Under the pieces are notes generated by a model that saw only the letters and a program-made list of their open reading frames with translations, had not been told where the DNA came from and ran no database searches. Shown piece after piece: positions 54,736-63,819 of a stretch of 64,000 bases of DNA (the stretch's first letter is position 1; each line of letters starts with the position of its first letter). Position numbers and translations under genes: made by a program. The stretch comes from Leptospirillum ferrooxidans C2-3 (GTDB lineage Bacteria; Nitrospirota; Leptospirillia; Leptospirillales; Leptospirillaceae), in the NCBI RefSeq assembly GCF_000284315.1, contig NC_017094.1:403486-467485 (forward strand). Reading direction: 5' to 3'.

Positions 54736-56319
54736 CAGGGACCGGCTTCCCGAAAGAAGAAGCCGGCCCTCTTCCACCCCGGAAAAGATCGTTCCCATAA
54801 TATAAAAAGTGGCCCCTGACACAATAAGGAAGAGGATTGCCATTGCGATGAGGGAAGGGCTGGGTGCCGGAAACAGAACGGTGAACTTTTTCCACAGGAA
54901 TGCTTCCAGGATGAAAAGCCCTGAAGACCACCCCAGAACAGGGAGGAGATTCCCGAAAATTACCCATGGCCATTGTCCCATGATTTTTTTTGAACCATAA
55001 AAAAGAACCAGCTGATTGACGATAGACCCGATCGTAATTCCCACAGCCAGAGAAATGATTCCCAGCGATTTCAGGAAGACAACCGATACAATAAGGTTTG
55101 CCAGAAGTCCAAAAATGGCCGCTTTGACCGGGAATCTCGTGTTTTGTACGGCATAGTAGATTCGGACAAGGATCCGGACTCCCGAAAAGGACCAGAGTCC
55201 GATGGCGTAGCCCCAAAGCGCGAGAAGTGTTTCGTGGACACTTTGGGTCCGGAATGATCCATGCTCGAAAATGATTTTGATCAGTGGCTCTCCCAGGGAC
55301 AGGAGTCCTGCGGTTGCCGGAAGCATGAAGTAAAGTGAAAGCCTGTATCCGTCTTTCAGGGTATGAAGACTTTTTTCCTTGGCATTTTCCTCAAGACTTT
55401 GCCGGGCAAGAATGGGGAGAATGACTGTTGCGATCGCTGCTCCAATCAGTCCGAGAGGAAACTGAACAAGCCTCATCGCATAATAGAGTGAAGAAATGGT
55501 GCCCTTTGCGAGATACGATCCGAGGATCGTTGCAATCAGAAGATTCCCCTGCATCACCCACAATCCACCGATTGAAGGAATGATCAGACGCATGACCCTC
55601 CTGGCTTCGGTATGCCGGATCCCTTCTTTGAGGGACATGCTGAGATCGAGTCCAATAGAGTCCTTTTTCATGAAGAACCACTGTAGGGCCCATTGAAAGA
55701 TCCCTCCTAGAATGACTCCCATGGCAAGTCCATAAACAGGATGATGATCGGTCAGTCCGCCGGGAAGAACCATTCCGATAACAAGGCCCAGGGAGAAAAA
55801 GGCAGGAGAGAATGCCGGCAGGAAAAACTTGTTTTCGACATTCAGGATGCCCATCAGAAGGGCTGACAGTGAAATGAAGAACAGAAAAGGAAACATGATC
55901 CGGATGAGGGTGATGCCAATGGTTCTTGAGTGCGGGTCCATTGAGTATCCCGGAGCGAGTATCCGCAGGATCTCCGGGGCGAAGAGCTCTCCGAGAAGGA
56001 TAACCCCCCCAAGGATGATGACGAGGATATAAAGGACAGCGGTATAGAGTCTTGAGGCCTCCCGGACACCCTTTGTTGCGAGCGTTCTGGAAAGGGAAGG
56101 GATGAAGGCGGAGGAAAGGGCTCCTTCGGCAAAAAGCTCCCTGAGCATATTCGGAATCCTGTACCCGATATAAAAAAGATCCGAGAGGGACGTGGTTCCA
56201 AAACGATCGGCGATAAACATGTCCCGCAGAAATCCGGCAATTCTCGATATAAGCGTGGCCAGTGAGACCGATCCGGTTTTTTTTCCGAGATGCTTGGGTT
56301 CTTTTGTTTGTTCGGTCAT
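54706..56319 (-). CDS. murJ: lipid II flippase MurJ (MviN)
   Basis: 537 residues, 14 hydrophobic helices of the MATE/MOP fold. Family marks include 'LISRIAGFLRDMFIADRFG', 'RIPNMLRELFAEGALSSAFIP' and 'PLGLIGAAIATVILPILARQ'. It flips the undecaprenyl-linked peptidoglycan precursor to the periplasm. Essential; normal length. The gene converges with and overlaps the HNH gene by 30 bases. ATG 56319. Confidence 0.97.
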   Translation of the reverse strand: MTEQTKEPKHLGKKTGSVSLATLISRIAGFLRDMFIADRFGTTSLSDLFYIGYRIPNMLRELFAEGALSSAFIPSLSRTLATKGVREASRLYTAVLYILVIILGGVILLGELFAPEILRILAPGYSMDPHSRTIGITLIRIMFPFLFFISLSALLMGILNVENKFFLPAFSPAFFSLGLVIGMVLPGGLTDHHPVYGLAMGVILGGIFQWALQWFFMKKDSIGLDLSMSLKEGIRHTEARRVMRLIIPSIGGLWVMQGNLLIATILGSYLAKGTISSLYYAMRLVQFPLGLIGAAIATVILPILARQSLEENAKEKSLHTLKDGYRLSLYFMLPATAGLLSLGEPLIKIIFEHGSFRTQSVHETLLALWGYAIGLWSFSGVRILVRIYYAVQNTRFPVKAAIFGLLANLIVSVVFLKSLGIISLAVGITIGSIVNQLVLFYGSKKIMGQWPWVIFGNLLPVLGWSSGLFILEAFLWKKFTVLFPAPSPSLIAMAILFLIVSGATFYIMGTIFSGVEEGRLLLSGSRSLLKRLLRRSR

Positions 56320-56561
56320 TGGCCCTCAGGAGAATGTTTGTTGAAATGTTTTGTTTTTTCCCCTAGAATGACATCTTCGGATTTCGTGTCTTTTATCTCG
56401 GAGATTGCGGCCGATACCGTTTGATGTCGTCCTGATTCAGGAAGAAGGATGGGCGGTCTCCGATTGTGTAGACAATAGATTTTCTGCTTTTCTGGCGGCA
56501 GAATGACAGGTGAAATGGCCCACCGCTTTTGGTCGGGTCCGGTGTTTTCAAGGAGGTTCGT

Positions 56562-56825
56562 TTGGCATCCCATAGTGCTACAATCAAAGACATTCGTAAA
56601 AATGAAAAAAGACGGAATCACAATCGGCAGGCCATTTCGATGATCAGGACAATGGCCCGCAAGGTTGAGGTGGCTGTCTCCGAAGGCAAAAAGCAGGAAG
56701 CCATCACTTTTCTGGGTGAGGTGGTTCCGGTTCTTGATCATGCGGTCAATCGTCGCATCCTTCATCGCAATGCCGCTTCAAGAAAAATTTCCAGGCTGAC
56801 GAACAAAGTCAACGCACTTTCCTGA
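56562..56825 (+). CDS. rpsT: 30S ribosomal protein S20
   Basis: 87 residues, highly basic and helical: ASHSATIKDIRKNEKRRNHN and 'NRRILHRNAASRKISRL' match bS20. It binds the 16S rRNA 5' domain. The start is TTG 56562 with AAGGAGG five bases upstream; the open frame back to 56529 is rejected because it places 11 foreign residues before ASHSA. The 3' end overlaps holA by 17 bases tail to tail. Confidence 0.96.
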   Translation: MASHSATIKDIRKNEKRRNHNRQAISMIRTMARKVEVAVSEGKKQEAITFLGEVVPVLDHAVNRRILHRNAASRKISRLTNKVNALS

Positions 56826-57885
56826 CGCCATATTGGTTTGTGGGTTTCTGTCCCTTGGGGGACAGTGCCCACAGTCCCAACAGAAGCCTGTCCATGGCGA
56901 TGTCCGGATTTCCCCCCGACTTCATGAGAAAATCCGTTTCAACCAGAAGTTCATAGCCTCTTTTGAGAGTTTTGGAATTCAGCTTTCCTGCTGTTTCCAT
57001 CACTTTTCTCGCCCTGTAGGGAGAAAGCTTTTCCATCTGTGCCAAAGTTTGTGTTCCATTCGAATCCGATAGCAACAGGTTGCCAATGGTATAGAGTCTC
57101 CACTGGCGATGCCATAACGATAAAATTCCCAATGGTGATCCACTTTTTCCCGCAAACCTTTTCCAGTCCAGCAGGACTCTCCGGTCTTTCTCTTCCCATC
57201 CTGTAAAAAGATGAAAAACGGTCTGGAGAGGATCTTCAATCCTGTCCTCCGAGTGAAGAAGAAACTCGGGTGTGATGATGGGAAGTTTACTGTCGCTGGT
57301 TGCATTCTTGAATGAAACGCTGATCTTTTCCAGCCATTGGTCAACAAGTCCCAGATGGCTGTCAAAATGATGCTGAAGGATTTCTGCGGCAGGTTGTGTA
57401 ACCTTAAGATTTCTTTTCTTCCCAAGTTCCAAAACCCAGTTCTGAAATTCCTGATCTTTTTGGGCTGCGACTCTGGGCCATCCCATCCTGTATCCCGGAA
57501 AGGATTTTGAGAGCTCTTCCGCCGTTTTTTCCTTGAGTTCAAGAACAATCAGTGCCTTGGGAACGGACGTGTTCCCTTCCAGTATTTTGGAGATTGCCTT
57601 TAGGGACAGGTCGTCGATTTTATCGGCCTGTTCGATCCAGACGAGTCTCTTTGATCCAAAGAGACTCGATTCAAAAAGGAACCTTCGGATGTCGCCCGTC
57701 TGAACGTCACTTCCGGATTTTTCCTCAAGATTGATCAGGACATTGTCGCTGTCCGATTCGGGAAATATCCGGTGAATCAGTGCTTTTCGGATCACCTGTC
57801 TGATCAGGGCGTCTTCCGGAATCAGCAAGAGAATGGGAGAGACCGGAAAATCCTTTTGAAGAAGATCAAGAGAGGATTGGATCAT
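56809..57885 (-). CDS. holA: DNA polymerase III subunit delta
   Basis: 358 residues. HolA-type clamp-loader subunit: 'LLIPEDALIRQVIRKALIHR', 'FLFESSLFGSKRLVWIEQAD' and a C-terminal 'SGGNPDIAMDRLLLGLWAL' collar domain. It opens the beta clamp during replication. It starts at the stop of lptE (ATGA overlap), a leuS-lptE-holA order found in many Gram-negative bacteria. Confidence 0.92.
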   Translation of the reverse strand: MIQSSLDLLQKDFPVSPILLLIPEDALIRQVIRKALIHRIFPESDSDNVLINLEEKSGSDVQTGDIRRFLFESSLFGSKRLVWIEQADKIDDLSLKAISKILEGNTSVPKALIVLELKEKTAEELSKSFPGYRMGWPRVAAQKDQEFQNWVLELGKKRNLKVTQPAAEILQHHFDSHLGLVDQWLEKISVSFKNATSDSKLPIITPEFLLHSEDRIEDPLQTVFHLFTGWEEKDRRVLLDWKRFAGKSGSPLGILSLWHRQWRLYTIGNLLLSDSNGTQTLAQMEKLSPYRARKVMETAGKLNSKTLKRGYELLVETDFLMKSGGNPDIAMDRLLLGLWALSPKGQKPTNQYGVRKVR

Positions 57886-58616
57886 GGGATTGTCCCGGGA
57901 GGAATTCCGCCGGGAACACCAGGTTGCTGGGGAATCCCGCCCGGAGCTCCGGGTGAGTTGGGAAATGGGCTTGCCATTCCTCCGGGTACTTGTGGGGAGA
58001 GCGGCTGGGAAAGGGACTGGTTGGGGATGATGAAAACAGCCGATTTGAGGTTGTGGGCCATGGAAGACACAAGGCGGCTCACAGCCGATTGTGTTGCTTC
58101 GTTCATGGCATAGGACTGGTTCTGCTGGAATATGGCCAGATTGTTGTTGACATACATCGGGGCGCCACCAATGATGGATCCGCCTTGCCAGATAATTTTT
58201 CCATCGTAGCCGGTGACTTTGGCGGAGAGGACGATTTCAACCAGATATTGTTCGATTCCCTGGGTTGAGGACAGTGCAAGCGGGATTTCTGCTGCGCTGA
58301 CGACCGTTCCTGACAAGACAAGGTCCGCGTATTTGGGGTTGTTGACCAGGGTAATGCCCGATACTTTCAGAAGCTCGTCTTTTAAAAGCTGTGAAACCTG
58401 GGTTTCAATCAGGGGAAAGACTGTTGCGTTATGAAAAGACTGGACGGACATTGTCACATGCTTTCCCAGTGACAGGTGCTTGGCGTTAGGGAGATGCGTC
58501 AACCCCGACAGGTTGGATATGTGATACCCACATCCCCCCAATATCCCGAAGAAGAGGGAGAGAAAGCCCATTCGCCAGAAGAAGTGTTTCAATGGACTAT
58601 CCGGGTCCCGCGACAA
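57882..58616 (-). CDS. lptE: LPS-assembly lipoprotein LptE
   Basis: 244 residues with lipobox ILGGC followed by GYH, the standard LptE start. The domain has 'LSLGKHVTMSVQSFHNATVF' and 'ILTLV-like' strands near 100 (VSGITLVNNPKYADLVLSGT). LptE plugs LptD for lipopolysaccharide insertion. The last ~50 residues are Pro/Gly-rich (GAPGGIPQQPGVPGGIPPG), unusual for the family. The ATG at 58616 overlaps leuS by 20 bases. Confidence 0.9.
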   Translation of the reverse strand: MSRDPDSPLKHFFWRMGFLSLFFGILGGCGYHISNLSGLTHLPNAKHLSLGKHVTMSVQSFHNATVFPLIETQVSQLLKDELLKVSGITLVNNPKYADLVLSGTVVSAAEIPLALSSTQGIEQYLVEIVLSAKVTGYDGKIIWQGGSIIGGAPMYVNNNLAIFQQNQSYAMNEATQSAVSRLVSSMAHNLKSAVFIIPNQSLSQPLSPQVPGGMASPFPNSPGAPGGIPQQPGVPGGIPPGTIP

Positions 58617-61083
58617 AATTCAAAAGTTTTCCGGGAACATGGACGATCTTCCTGATCTGCAATCCTTCCAAAACCCGGGTGACCTTTTCATCCTGAAGGG
58701 CCTGTTCTTTCAGTTCAGCCTCGGTTGTGGCCGGTGGGAGCATCAATGTTGCCCGCAGCTTTCCATTGACCTGCACAATAAAGGGAACAACATCTCTCAA
58801 AAGGGCCGACTGGTCGATTTTCGGCCAGCCGGCATTTAAAACCAGCCCCTCTTCTCCCAGACTGCTCCAAAGATGCTGGGATAGGTGAGGGGCGAACGGA
58901 GAAAGAAGCATGGATGTGACATGAAGGCCTTCGTGGAGAACGGATCGTTCAGCGGCGCCATTTTGAATGTCAACCGAATAGAGCGTGTTCAGGAGCTCCA
59001 TGAGTCTTGCGATGGCGGTGTTCATCTGGGCATCGCCATCGAGGTCCCGTGTCACATCCTGTATCGTTTCATGGATTTTGGTCCGTACAAGACGAAGCTC
59101 TGACGGGAGCTCATCGGTAAAGGAAGCTCTTTTCTGAAATCCGGGATGAGTCAACAACTCCTGGGATTTTTGGAAAAGTCTTCCCAGAAATCGGTAGGCC
59201 CCTTCGACGGCCTTGTCGTCCCATGCGAGATCTTTGTCGGGGGGGGCGGAAAAAAGGGTAAACAGCCTGACCGTATCGGCTCCATAACGGTCAATGAGCA
59301 AATCGGGGTCCACGACGTTGCCTTTTGATTTGGACATCTTGCTTCCGTCTTTCAAAACCATCCCTTGAGTCAGAAGGGATTGGAAGGGCTCCCGAACCGG
59401 AGAGAGTCCGATATCGTTCAGGACCTTTGTAAAGAAACGGGCATAAAGAAGATGGAGGATGGCGTGTTCGACCCCTCCGACATACTGGTCGACCGGAAGC
59501 CAATGGGCAGATTTCAGCCGGTCAAATGGCATCTCGGTGTTTTTCGGGTCGGTAAATCGAAGAAAATACCAGGACGAGTCGATGAAGGTATCCATCGTGT
59601 CAGTTTCTCTCTTGGCATCCTTGCCACATTGTGGGCACCGGACATTGAGAAAAGACGGCTGTTCGGCGAGTGGAGAGCCACCCTTGCCGGTGAAGGAGAC
59701 ATGTTCTGGAAGCAAAACCGGGAGATCCTTTTCTGGTACCGGAACCATTCCGCAGCCATCACAATAGAGAACAGGGATAGGTGTTCCCCAATAGCGTTGC
59801 CGGGAGATTCCCCAATCCCTCAGCCTGTAGGTTGTAACAGAGCGACCCGCTCCTTTTTCTTCGAGGTATCTGGTGATCTCGATTTTGGCCTGATCGTTTT
59901 TGAGCCCGTCAAATTGTCCTGATTGAACCAGAATGCCCGGTCCGGTCATGGCTTCCTGTTGGGTTTGGAGCGGGTTGTTTGAAGAGTCGGAAATGACCGT
60001 CTTGATCGGAATGCCATACTTTTTGGCAAATTCAAAATCTCTCGTATCGTGGGCTGGAACGCCCATGACAATTCCTGTCCCGTAACCGGAAACAACAAAG
60101 TTTCCAATCCAGAGGGGGATGGTCTCTCCTGTCAACGGATGGACCAGCCTGACTCCGGAGTCGATGCCTTCTTTTTCAACGAGCTCCGCATTTCGTTCCG
60201 TTGTTCGCTTGTGAAGAGTTTCATGGATAAATGCCTTGGCCAAATCACGGTTTGGAGAAAGGGAGAGAAGCTCTTCCATTTCTTCGTGTTCCGGGGCAAT
60301 CGTTACGAATGTCACTCCGAACAAGGTGTCCGGACGGGTGGTAAAGACGGTCAGATGTTTCTTCAGTCCGGCAACGGTAAAGTCGATGTGTGCGCCGGTG
60401 GAGGGGCCAATCCAGTTTTCCTGCATTGTCCTGACTTTTTCAGGCCATCCGGTAAGTTCTTTTAATGTGTCATGAAGCTCTTTTGCATAATCGGTAATTT
60501 TCAGATACCACTGCTCAAGAGATCTGAGCTCAACCGGGCTTTTGCATCTCCAGCAAAGACCTTCTTCCACCTGCTCGTTTGCGAGAACCGTCGCACACTG
60601 GTCGCACCAGTTGAGAAGTCCTCCCTTTTTATAGGCCAGGCCCCGTTTTAAAAACTGGAGGAAGAGCCACTGGTTCCAGCGATAGTAGTCCGGGAGGCAG
60701 GTTGCGACCTCGCGGTCCCAGTCGTAGGAGAGCCCCAGCTTCTTAAGCTGTTTTTTCATGTGGGCAATGTTGTCGATTGTCCATGTTCTCGGTGGAATGT
60801 TTCTCTGTATGGCGGCGTTTTCGGCCGGAAGACCAAACGCGTCCCAACCCATCGGATGCAGGACATTGAATCCCCTCATTCGCTTATAGCGGGCGAGGGC
60901 GTCTCCAATGGAATAATTCCTGACATGGCCCATATGAATCCTTCCGGAAGGGTAGGGAAACATTTCCAGACAGTAGAACTTTGGTCGATCGCTTTGGTTT
61001 TCCGTTCGGAATGCATTGCTTTCTTCCCAAATGGCCTGAACATTGGCTTCGATTTCTTTAAAGAGGTAGGGATGCTGGCTCAC
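58597..61083 (-). CDS. leuS: leucyl-tRNA synthetase
   Basis: 828 residues, class I synthetase. 'PYPSGRIHMGHVRNYSIGD' holds the HIGH-type motif (HMGH) and 'LKDGSKMSKSKGNVVDPD' the KMSKS loop. An editing domain lies between, with TTRPDTLFG. It charges tRNA-Leu and edits mischarged norvaline/isoleucine. GTG 61083 is the start; GGAGG is 12 bases upstream, a longer spacing than usual. First gene of leuS-lptE-holA. Confidence 0.98.
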   Translation of the reverse strand: MSQHPYLFKEIEANVQAIWEESNAFRTENQSDRPKFYCLEMFPYPSGRIHMGHVRNYSIGDALARYKRMRGFNVLHPMGWDAFGLPAENAAIQRNIPPRTWTIDNIAHMKKQLKKLGLSYDWDREVATCLPDYYRWNQWLFLQFLKRGLAYKKGGLLNWCDQCATVLANEQVEEGLCWRCKSPVELRSLEQWYLKITDYAKELHDTLKELTGWPEKVRTMQENWIGPSTGAHIDFTVAGLKKHLTVFTTRPDTLFGVTFVTIAPEHEEMEELLSLSPNRDLAKAFIHETLHKRTTERNAELVEKEGIDSGVRLVHPLTGETIPLWIGNFVVSGYGTGIVMGVPAHDTRDFEFAKKYGIPIKTVISDSSNNPLQTQQEAMTGPGILVQSGQFDGLKNDQAKIEITRYLEEKGAGRSVTTYRLRDWGISRQRYWGTPIPVLYCDGCGMVPVPEKDLPVLLPEHVSFTGKGGSPLAEQPSFLNVRCPQCGKDAKRETDTMDTFIDSSWYFLRFTDPKNTEMPFDRLKSAHWLPVDQYVGGVEHAILHLLYARFFTKVLNDIGLSPVREPFQSLLTQGMVLKDGSKMSKSKGNVVDPDLLIDRYGADTVRLFTLFSAPPDKDLAWDDKAVEGAYRFLGRLFQKSQELLTHPGFQKRASFTDELPSELRLVRTKIHETIQDVTRDLDGDAQMNTAIARLMELLNTLYSVDIQNGAAERSVLHEGLHVTSMLLSPFAPHLSQHLWSSLGEEGLVLNAGWPKIDQSALLRDVVPFIVQVNGKLRATLMLPPATTEAELKEQALQDEKVTRVLEGLQIRKIVHVPGKLLNFVAGPG

Positions 61084-61243
61084 GGGACGGGTATTCCTCC
61101 ATTTAGTGGGGTATCTGACATCGGGTATCTTAACAAAAAAAGATGCCTATCCAAAGAAAACCAAAGAATTGCGGTGGGGAAATCTCAAGGGGATTTGATT
61201 CCGGAGAAGAAATCACTATAATCGGACGTCCTTCCTCTTTCAT

Positions 61244-61321
61244 GCGCCCGTAGCTCAGCCCGGATAGAGCAACAGACTACGAATCTGAAGGTCGCAGGTT
61301 CAACTCCTGCCGGGCGCACCA
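61244..61321 (+). tRNA. tRNA-Arg (ACG)
   Basis: Acceptor GCGCCCG/CGGGCGC, anticodon loop CTACGAA (anticodon ACG, normally edited to ICG), T-arm AGGTTCAACTCCT, discriminator A and encoded CCA. Confidence 0.97.
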
Positions 61322-61799
61322 CATCAAAACACATTAATTCCTCACCAGCATTGAACATTCCAAACGAATCATATGTCGTCTTCTGTCTTCTTGAAACTCA
61401 AAAACTACTCGCCACGAGTTCTTTGGGTGATAGGGATTCTTAAAGGATGTTTCGAGGAAACATTGGAAGACTCAGAACAGGTGGTCGTTGTCTCAGGGTC
61501 TGATGAGTCTCGCTCTATTGCGTCCGAGGAGCGACGGTACCAAATGGGCTGTGCCCGCTTCGGAAATCGATTCTCCTGGTCGACAATTGGGAGCAGATAT
61601 CGCCATTATCGGGTCTGTCGGATGTCTCACAATTGTTGTAGACCGGTTTGAACGAAGATTCTTTACCAGTTAAAGATAATTGATTTTAGCAAGAATACCG
61701 TAGTGTGGGCTCATTCAATCACTATCCTGGCCAAACTTACGAAGAAGCTAACAGTATTCCAGAGAAGTCAGGTGATTCGTTCAATCGATGATTGAGGCA
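61322..61799. other. region with no recognisable gene beside mobile DNA
   Basis: 478 bases between tRNA-Arg and the transposase relic. Open frames occur on both strands (for example 61373-61651 +), but none has a ribosome site or family resemblance. Probably degraded mobile-element sequence. Confidence 0.45.
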
Positions 61800-62024
61800 T
61801 CAACGGATCGCCTGAAATTGGTTTCCAGGACTCCCCTCGATCATCGATCCCTGAACCTTGTAGGTGGAGATCAGAGAGCGGGAGGAGGAGAGGGAAGTGT
61901 CGTCGACGTTGTTGGTGGCCAGCACGAGGACGCCTTTTTTTGTGAGGGTCGCCTCTTTGAGGCGTACCCGGACCTCTGTGAGAGTTCTCACTGACCGGCT
62001 ATATGGATCCATTCCCGCGGTAAT
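61800..62024 (-). pseudogene. fragment of an IS1634/IS4-type transposase
   Basis: The minus frame gives 'KKGVLVLATNNVDDTSLSSS' followed by 'LISTYKVQGSMIEG', the pattern 'ILATN...LS...TYKxQxxVE' near the last catalytic Glu of IS1634-type transposases. The reading degenerates after SMIEG and stops at 61800. The 5' part is missing and is not found on the other side of the IS3 element. Confidence 0.6.
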
Positions 62025-62044
62025 TGTCAAACAATCTGTCGCAT
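62025..62044 (+). repeat. left terminal inverted repeat of the IS3 element
   Basis: TGTCA...TGTCGCAT, 14 of 20 positions matching the complement of the right end. Confidence 0.65.
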
Positions 62045-63100
62045 TTTCTTGGACTTTTCCTCTTTCAAATTTTGGTCTTTACGGACCACCTCTTTTTGAG
62101 GATTCAAAGTCACTTTTCCGATAGGCGTCCAGTCTCTCGTTTTTCCGGACCATCGTTCGGGATTTTTCTTTTGTGCTTCCTGGTAAATCCTCTCCCTTCG
62201 ATTCAGAATTTCCCGCTCTTTCCCGCTATGTCTCTGTGAAGGCGTTACAAACTTGATGGCACTGTGGCGGTGCTCTTCGTTGTACCACCCTGTGAAAGAT
62301 GAGACCCATTTCCGCCCCTCTTCCAGTGTGTCGAAGGGCTTTTCCACCGGGTCGTCCGGCCGGTATTTCAGGGTTTTGAAGAGTGACTCCGAATAGGCGT
62401 TGTCATTACTGACGGAAGGACGCCCGAATGAGGGGCGAATTCCCAGCATCTGGAGCGTTCCAAGCATTGTGGCTCCCTTCATAGGCGCCCCATTGTCCGA
62501 GTGCAGGACGACCTTCGGCGCGATCCCTCCTTTTCTCTCCCGAAAAACGGTTTTCCGGATCGTCTCGGCCGCATGTTCGGAGGATTCTTCCGCATAGACC
62601 TCCCATCCCACAACCTTTCGGCTGTAAAGATCCAGAATCAGGTACAAATAGAAAAAATGGCCTTTGACGGTCGTGGAGAGATAGGTGATATCCCATGTCC
62701 AGACCTGATTCGGAGCGGTGGCTTCAAGCGGCGAAGGACGCTTGTGCGTCGGGGCCTTGGAACGCCCACGATGGGCAAGCTGCCCTCTCTTCCGAAGGAT
62801 CCGGTAGAGAGTCGACTCCGATGCCAGATACTGCTCTTCATCGGCCAGAATCGGAACGATCTGGGCCGGAGACATGGAGGCGAAGCGAGGTTCGTTCACC
62901 GTTGATACAATCATGGCCTCCTCTTCGCAAGTGAGCCCATTGGCAGGGGCTCGTTTCGTCTGGGCTGCCTTGCGCCCGTCCTCTCCTCCCGCTTTCTTCT
63001 TCCCATGTCGCTGGAACGCCCTGGGAGAAATCTCCAGAACGGCACAGATCCTGGAAAGGCGAGCCCCCTCCTTTCGGGCTTCCTCGATCAAACGTGTCAT
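62027..63100 (-). CDS. IS3-family transposase OrfB (DDE integrase)
   Basis: 357 residues. An N-terminal HTH-like part (LEISPRAFQRHGKKK) is followed by an rve integrase core: catalytic Asp in WTWDITYLS, Asp in VLHSDNGAPM and Glu in NAYSESLFKTLK, plus 'GWYNEEHRHSAIKFVTP'. It looks intact. Its ATG overlaps the end of orfA (ATGA), so OrfB is translated by coupling rather than through the typical -1 frameshift fusion. Confidence 0.95.
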   Translation of the reverse strand: MTRLIEEARKEGARLSRICAVLEISPRAFQRHGKKKAGGEDGRKAAQTKRAPANGLTCEEEAMIVSTVNEPRFASMSPAQIVPILADEEQYLASESTLYRILRKRGQLAHRGRSKAPTHKRPSPLEATAPNQVWTWDITYLSTTVKGHFFYLYLILDLYSRKVVGWEVYAEESSEHAAETIRKTVFRERKGGIAPKVVLHSDNGAPMKGATMLGTLQMLGIRPSFGRPSVSNDNAYSESLFKTLKYRPDDPVEKPFDTLEEGRKWVSSFTGWYNEEHRHSAIKFVTPSQRHSGKEREILNRRERIYQEAQKKNPERWSGKTRDWTPIGKVTLNPQKEVVRKDQNLKEEKSKKMRQIV

Positions 63101-63619
63101 TTCCTGACGGGACTCCCCATCGATCTTCCGACCTCTTTTTCCTCCAAAAGAGCGTCCACTTTTTTTTTAAGCATCAGGAGAGTGGCCTCCTCTGCCAGGG
63201 CTTTTTCCTTCCGAAGAAGCTCGCTTTCCAGCTGCCGGATCGTTTTGGCTTGCTGAGATACCTTTTCCCTCTGCGTCTTTTCAGGGAGAGAGCAACCCCT
63301 CCAGAACCGTTTTCTTCCAGGCCTCAATCTGTTCCGGGTAGAGGCCCTTTTGACGACAATACTCTCCCAACTCGTGTTCATTTAAGGACATTGTTTCGAG
63401 AAGGATTGAAAGCTTCTCTTCCGAGCTCAGGGAAGACGTTTCCCGATCTTTCAAAAGGGCTGCGCCCATGAACCGGGATCGATATTTAACCCTCCAGGTA
63501 TAAAGAGTATCGACAGGAATCCCGGTTTCCCGGGACAAGGTGGGGATATATTCGTTCTGAGGAGAAAGCATTCTCTTGACGATGCTTTCCTTGAATTCCA
63601 ATGCGTATTGTTGACCCAT
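63097..63619 (-). pseudogene. IS3-family OrfA with internal frameshift
   Basis: The first part (63619-63281) encodes 'FKESIVKRMLSPQNEYIPTL' and the HTH 'GIPVDTLYTWRVKYRSRF', then stops after LEGLLSP. The +1 frame continues from about 63310 with SLPEKTQREKVSQQAKTI and a leucine-rich coiled coil to the stop at 63097. Removing one G from the GGGG near 63297-63302 would join them into one ~170-residue OrfA. Either a mutation or an unusual +1 recoding site. Confidence 0.75.
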
Positions 63620-63679
63620 GTTTTCTCTCCTCGCCTGTTTAGTTTTGGATCAATCTTCCCTCAAAGACTTCTCAAAGTC

Positions 63680-63699
63680 ATGCGACAATTATCCTGACA
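63680..63699 (-). repeat. right terminal inverted repeat of the IS3 element
   Basis: Read on the minus strand it begins TGTCAGGATAATTGTCGCAT. It matches the left end in the outer TGTCA and inner TGTCGCAT. Confidence 0.65.
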
Positions 63700-63819
63700 C
63701 AGGGGGAGAAAGACCTGAAAAACGGGCCTGAGGATCAGAAAGCCAAAAACTCGGATCCAGACTTTTAACCAGGAACGATTATGATCTGTTTTCCTCGTTA
63801 GAGGATCTTGTTTTCAGAC

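Larger units (their letters stand above)
62025..63699 (-). mobile_element. IS3-family insertion sequence
   Basis: About 1675 bp bounded by imperfect terminal repeats starting TGTCA on each side, with orfA (frameshifted) and orfB on the minus strand. orfB's stop lies inside the left end. No target-site duplication is evident (TAAT on the left, CAGG on the right), so a flank may have been rearranged. Confidence 0.85.
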
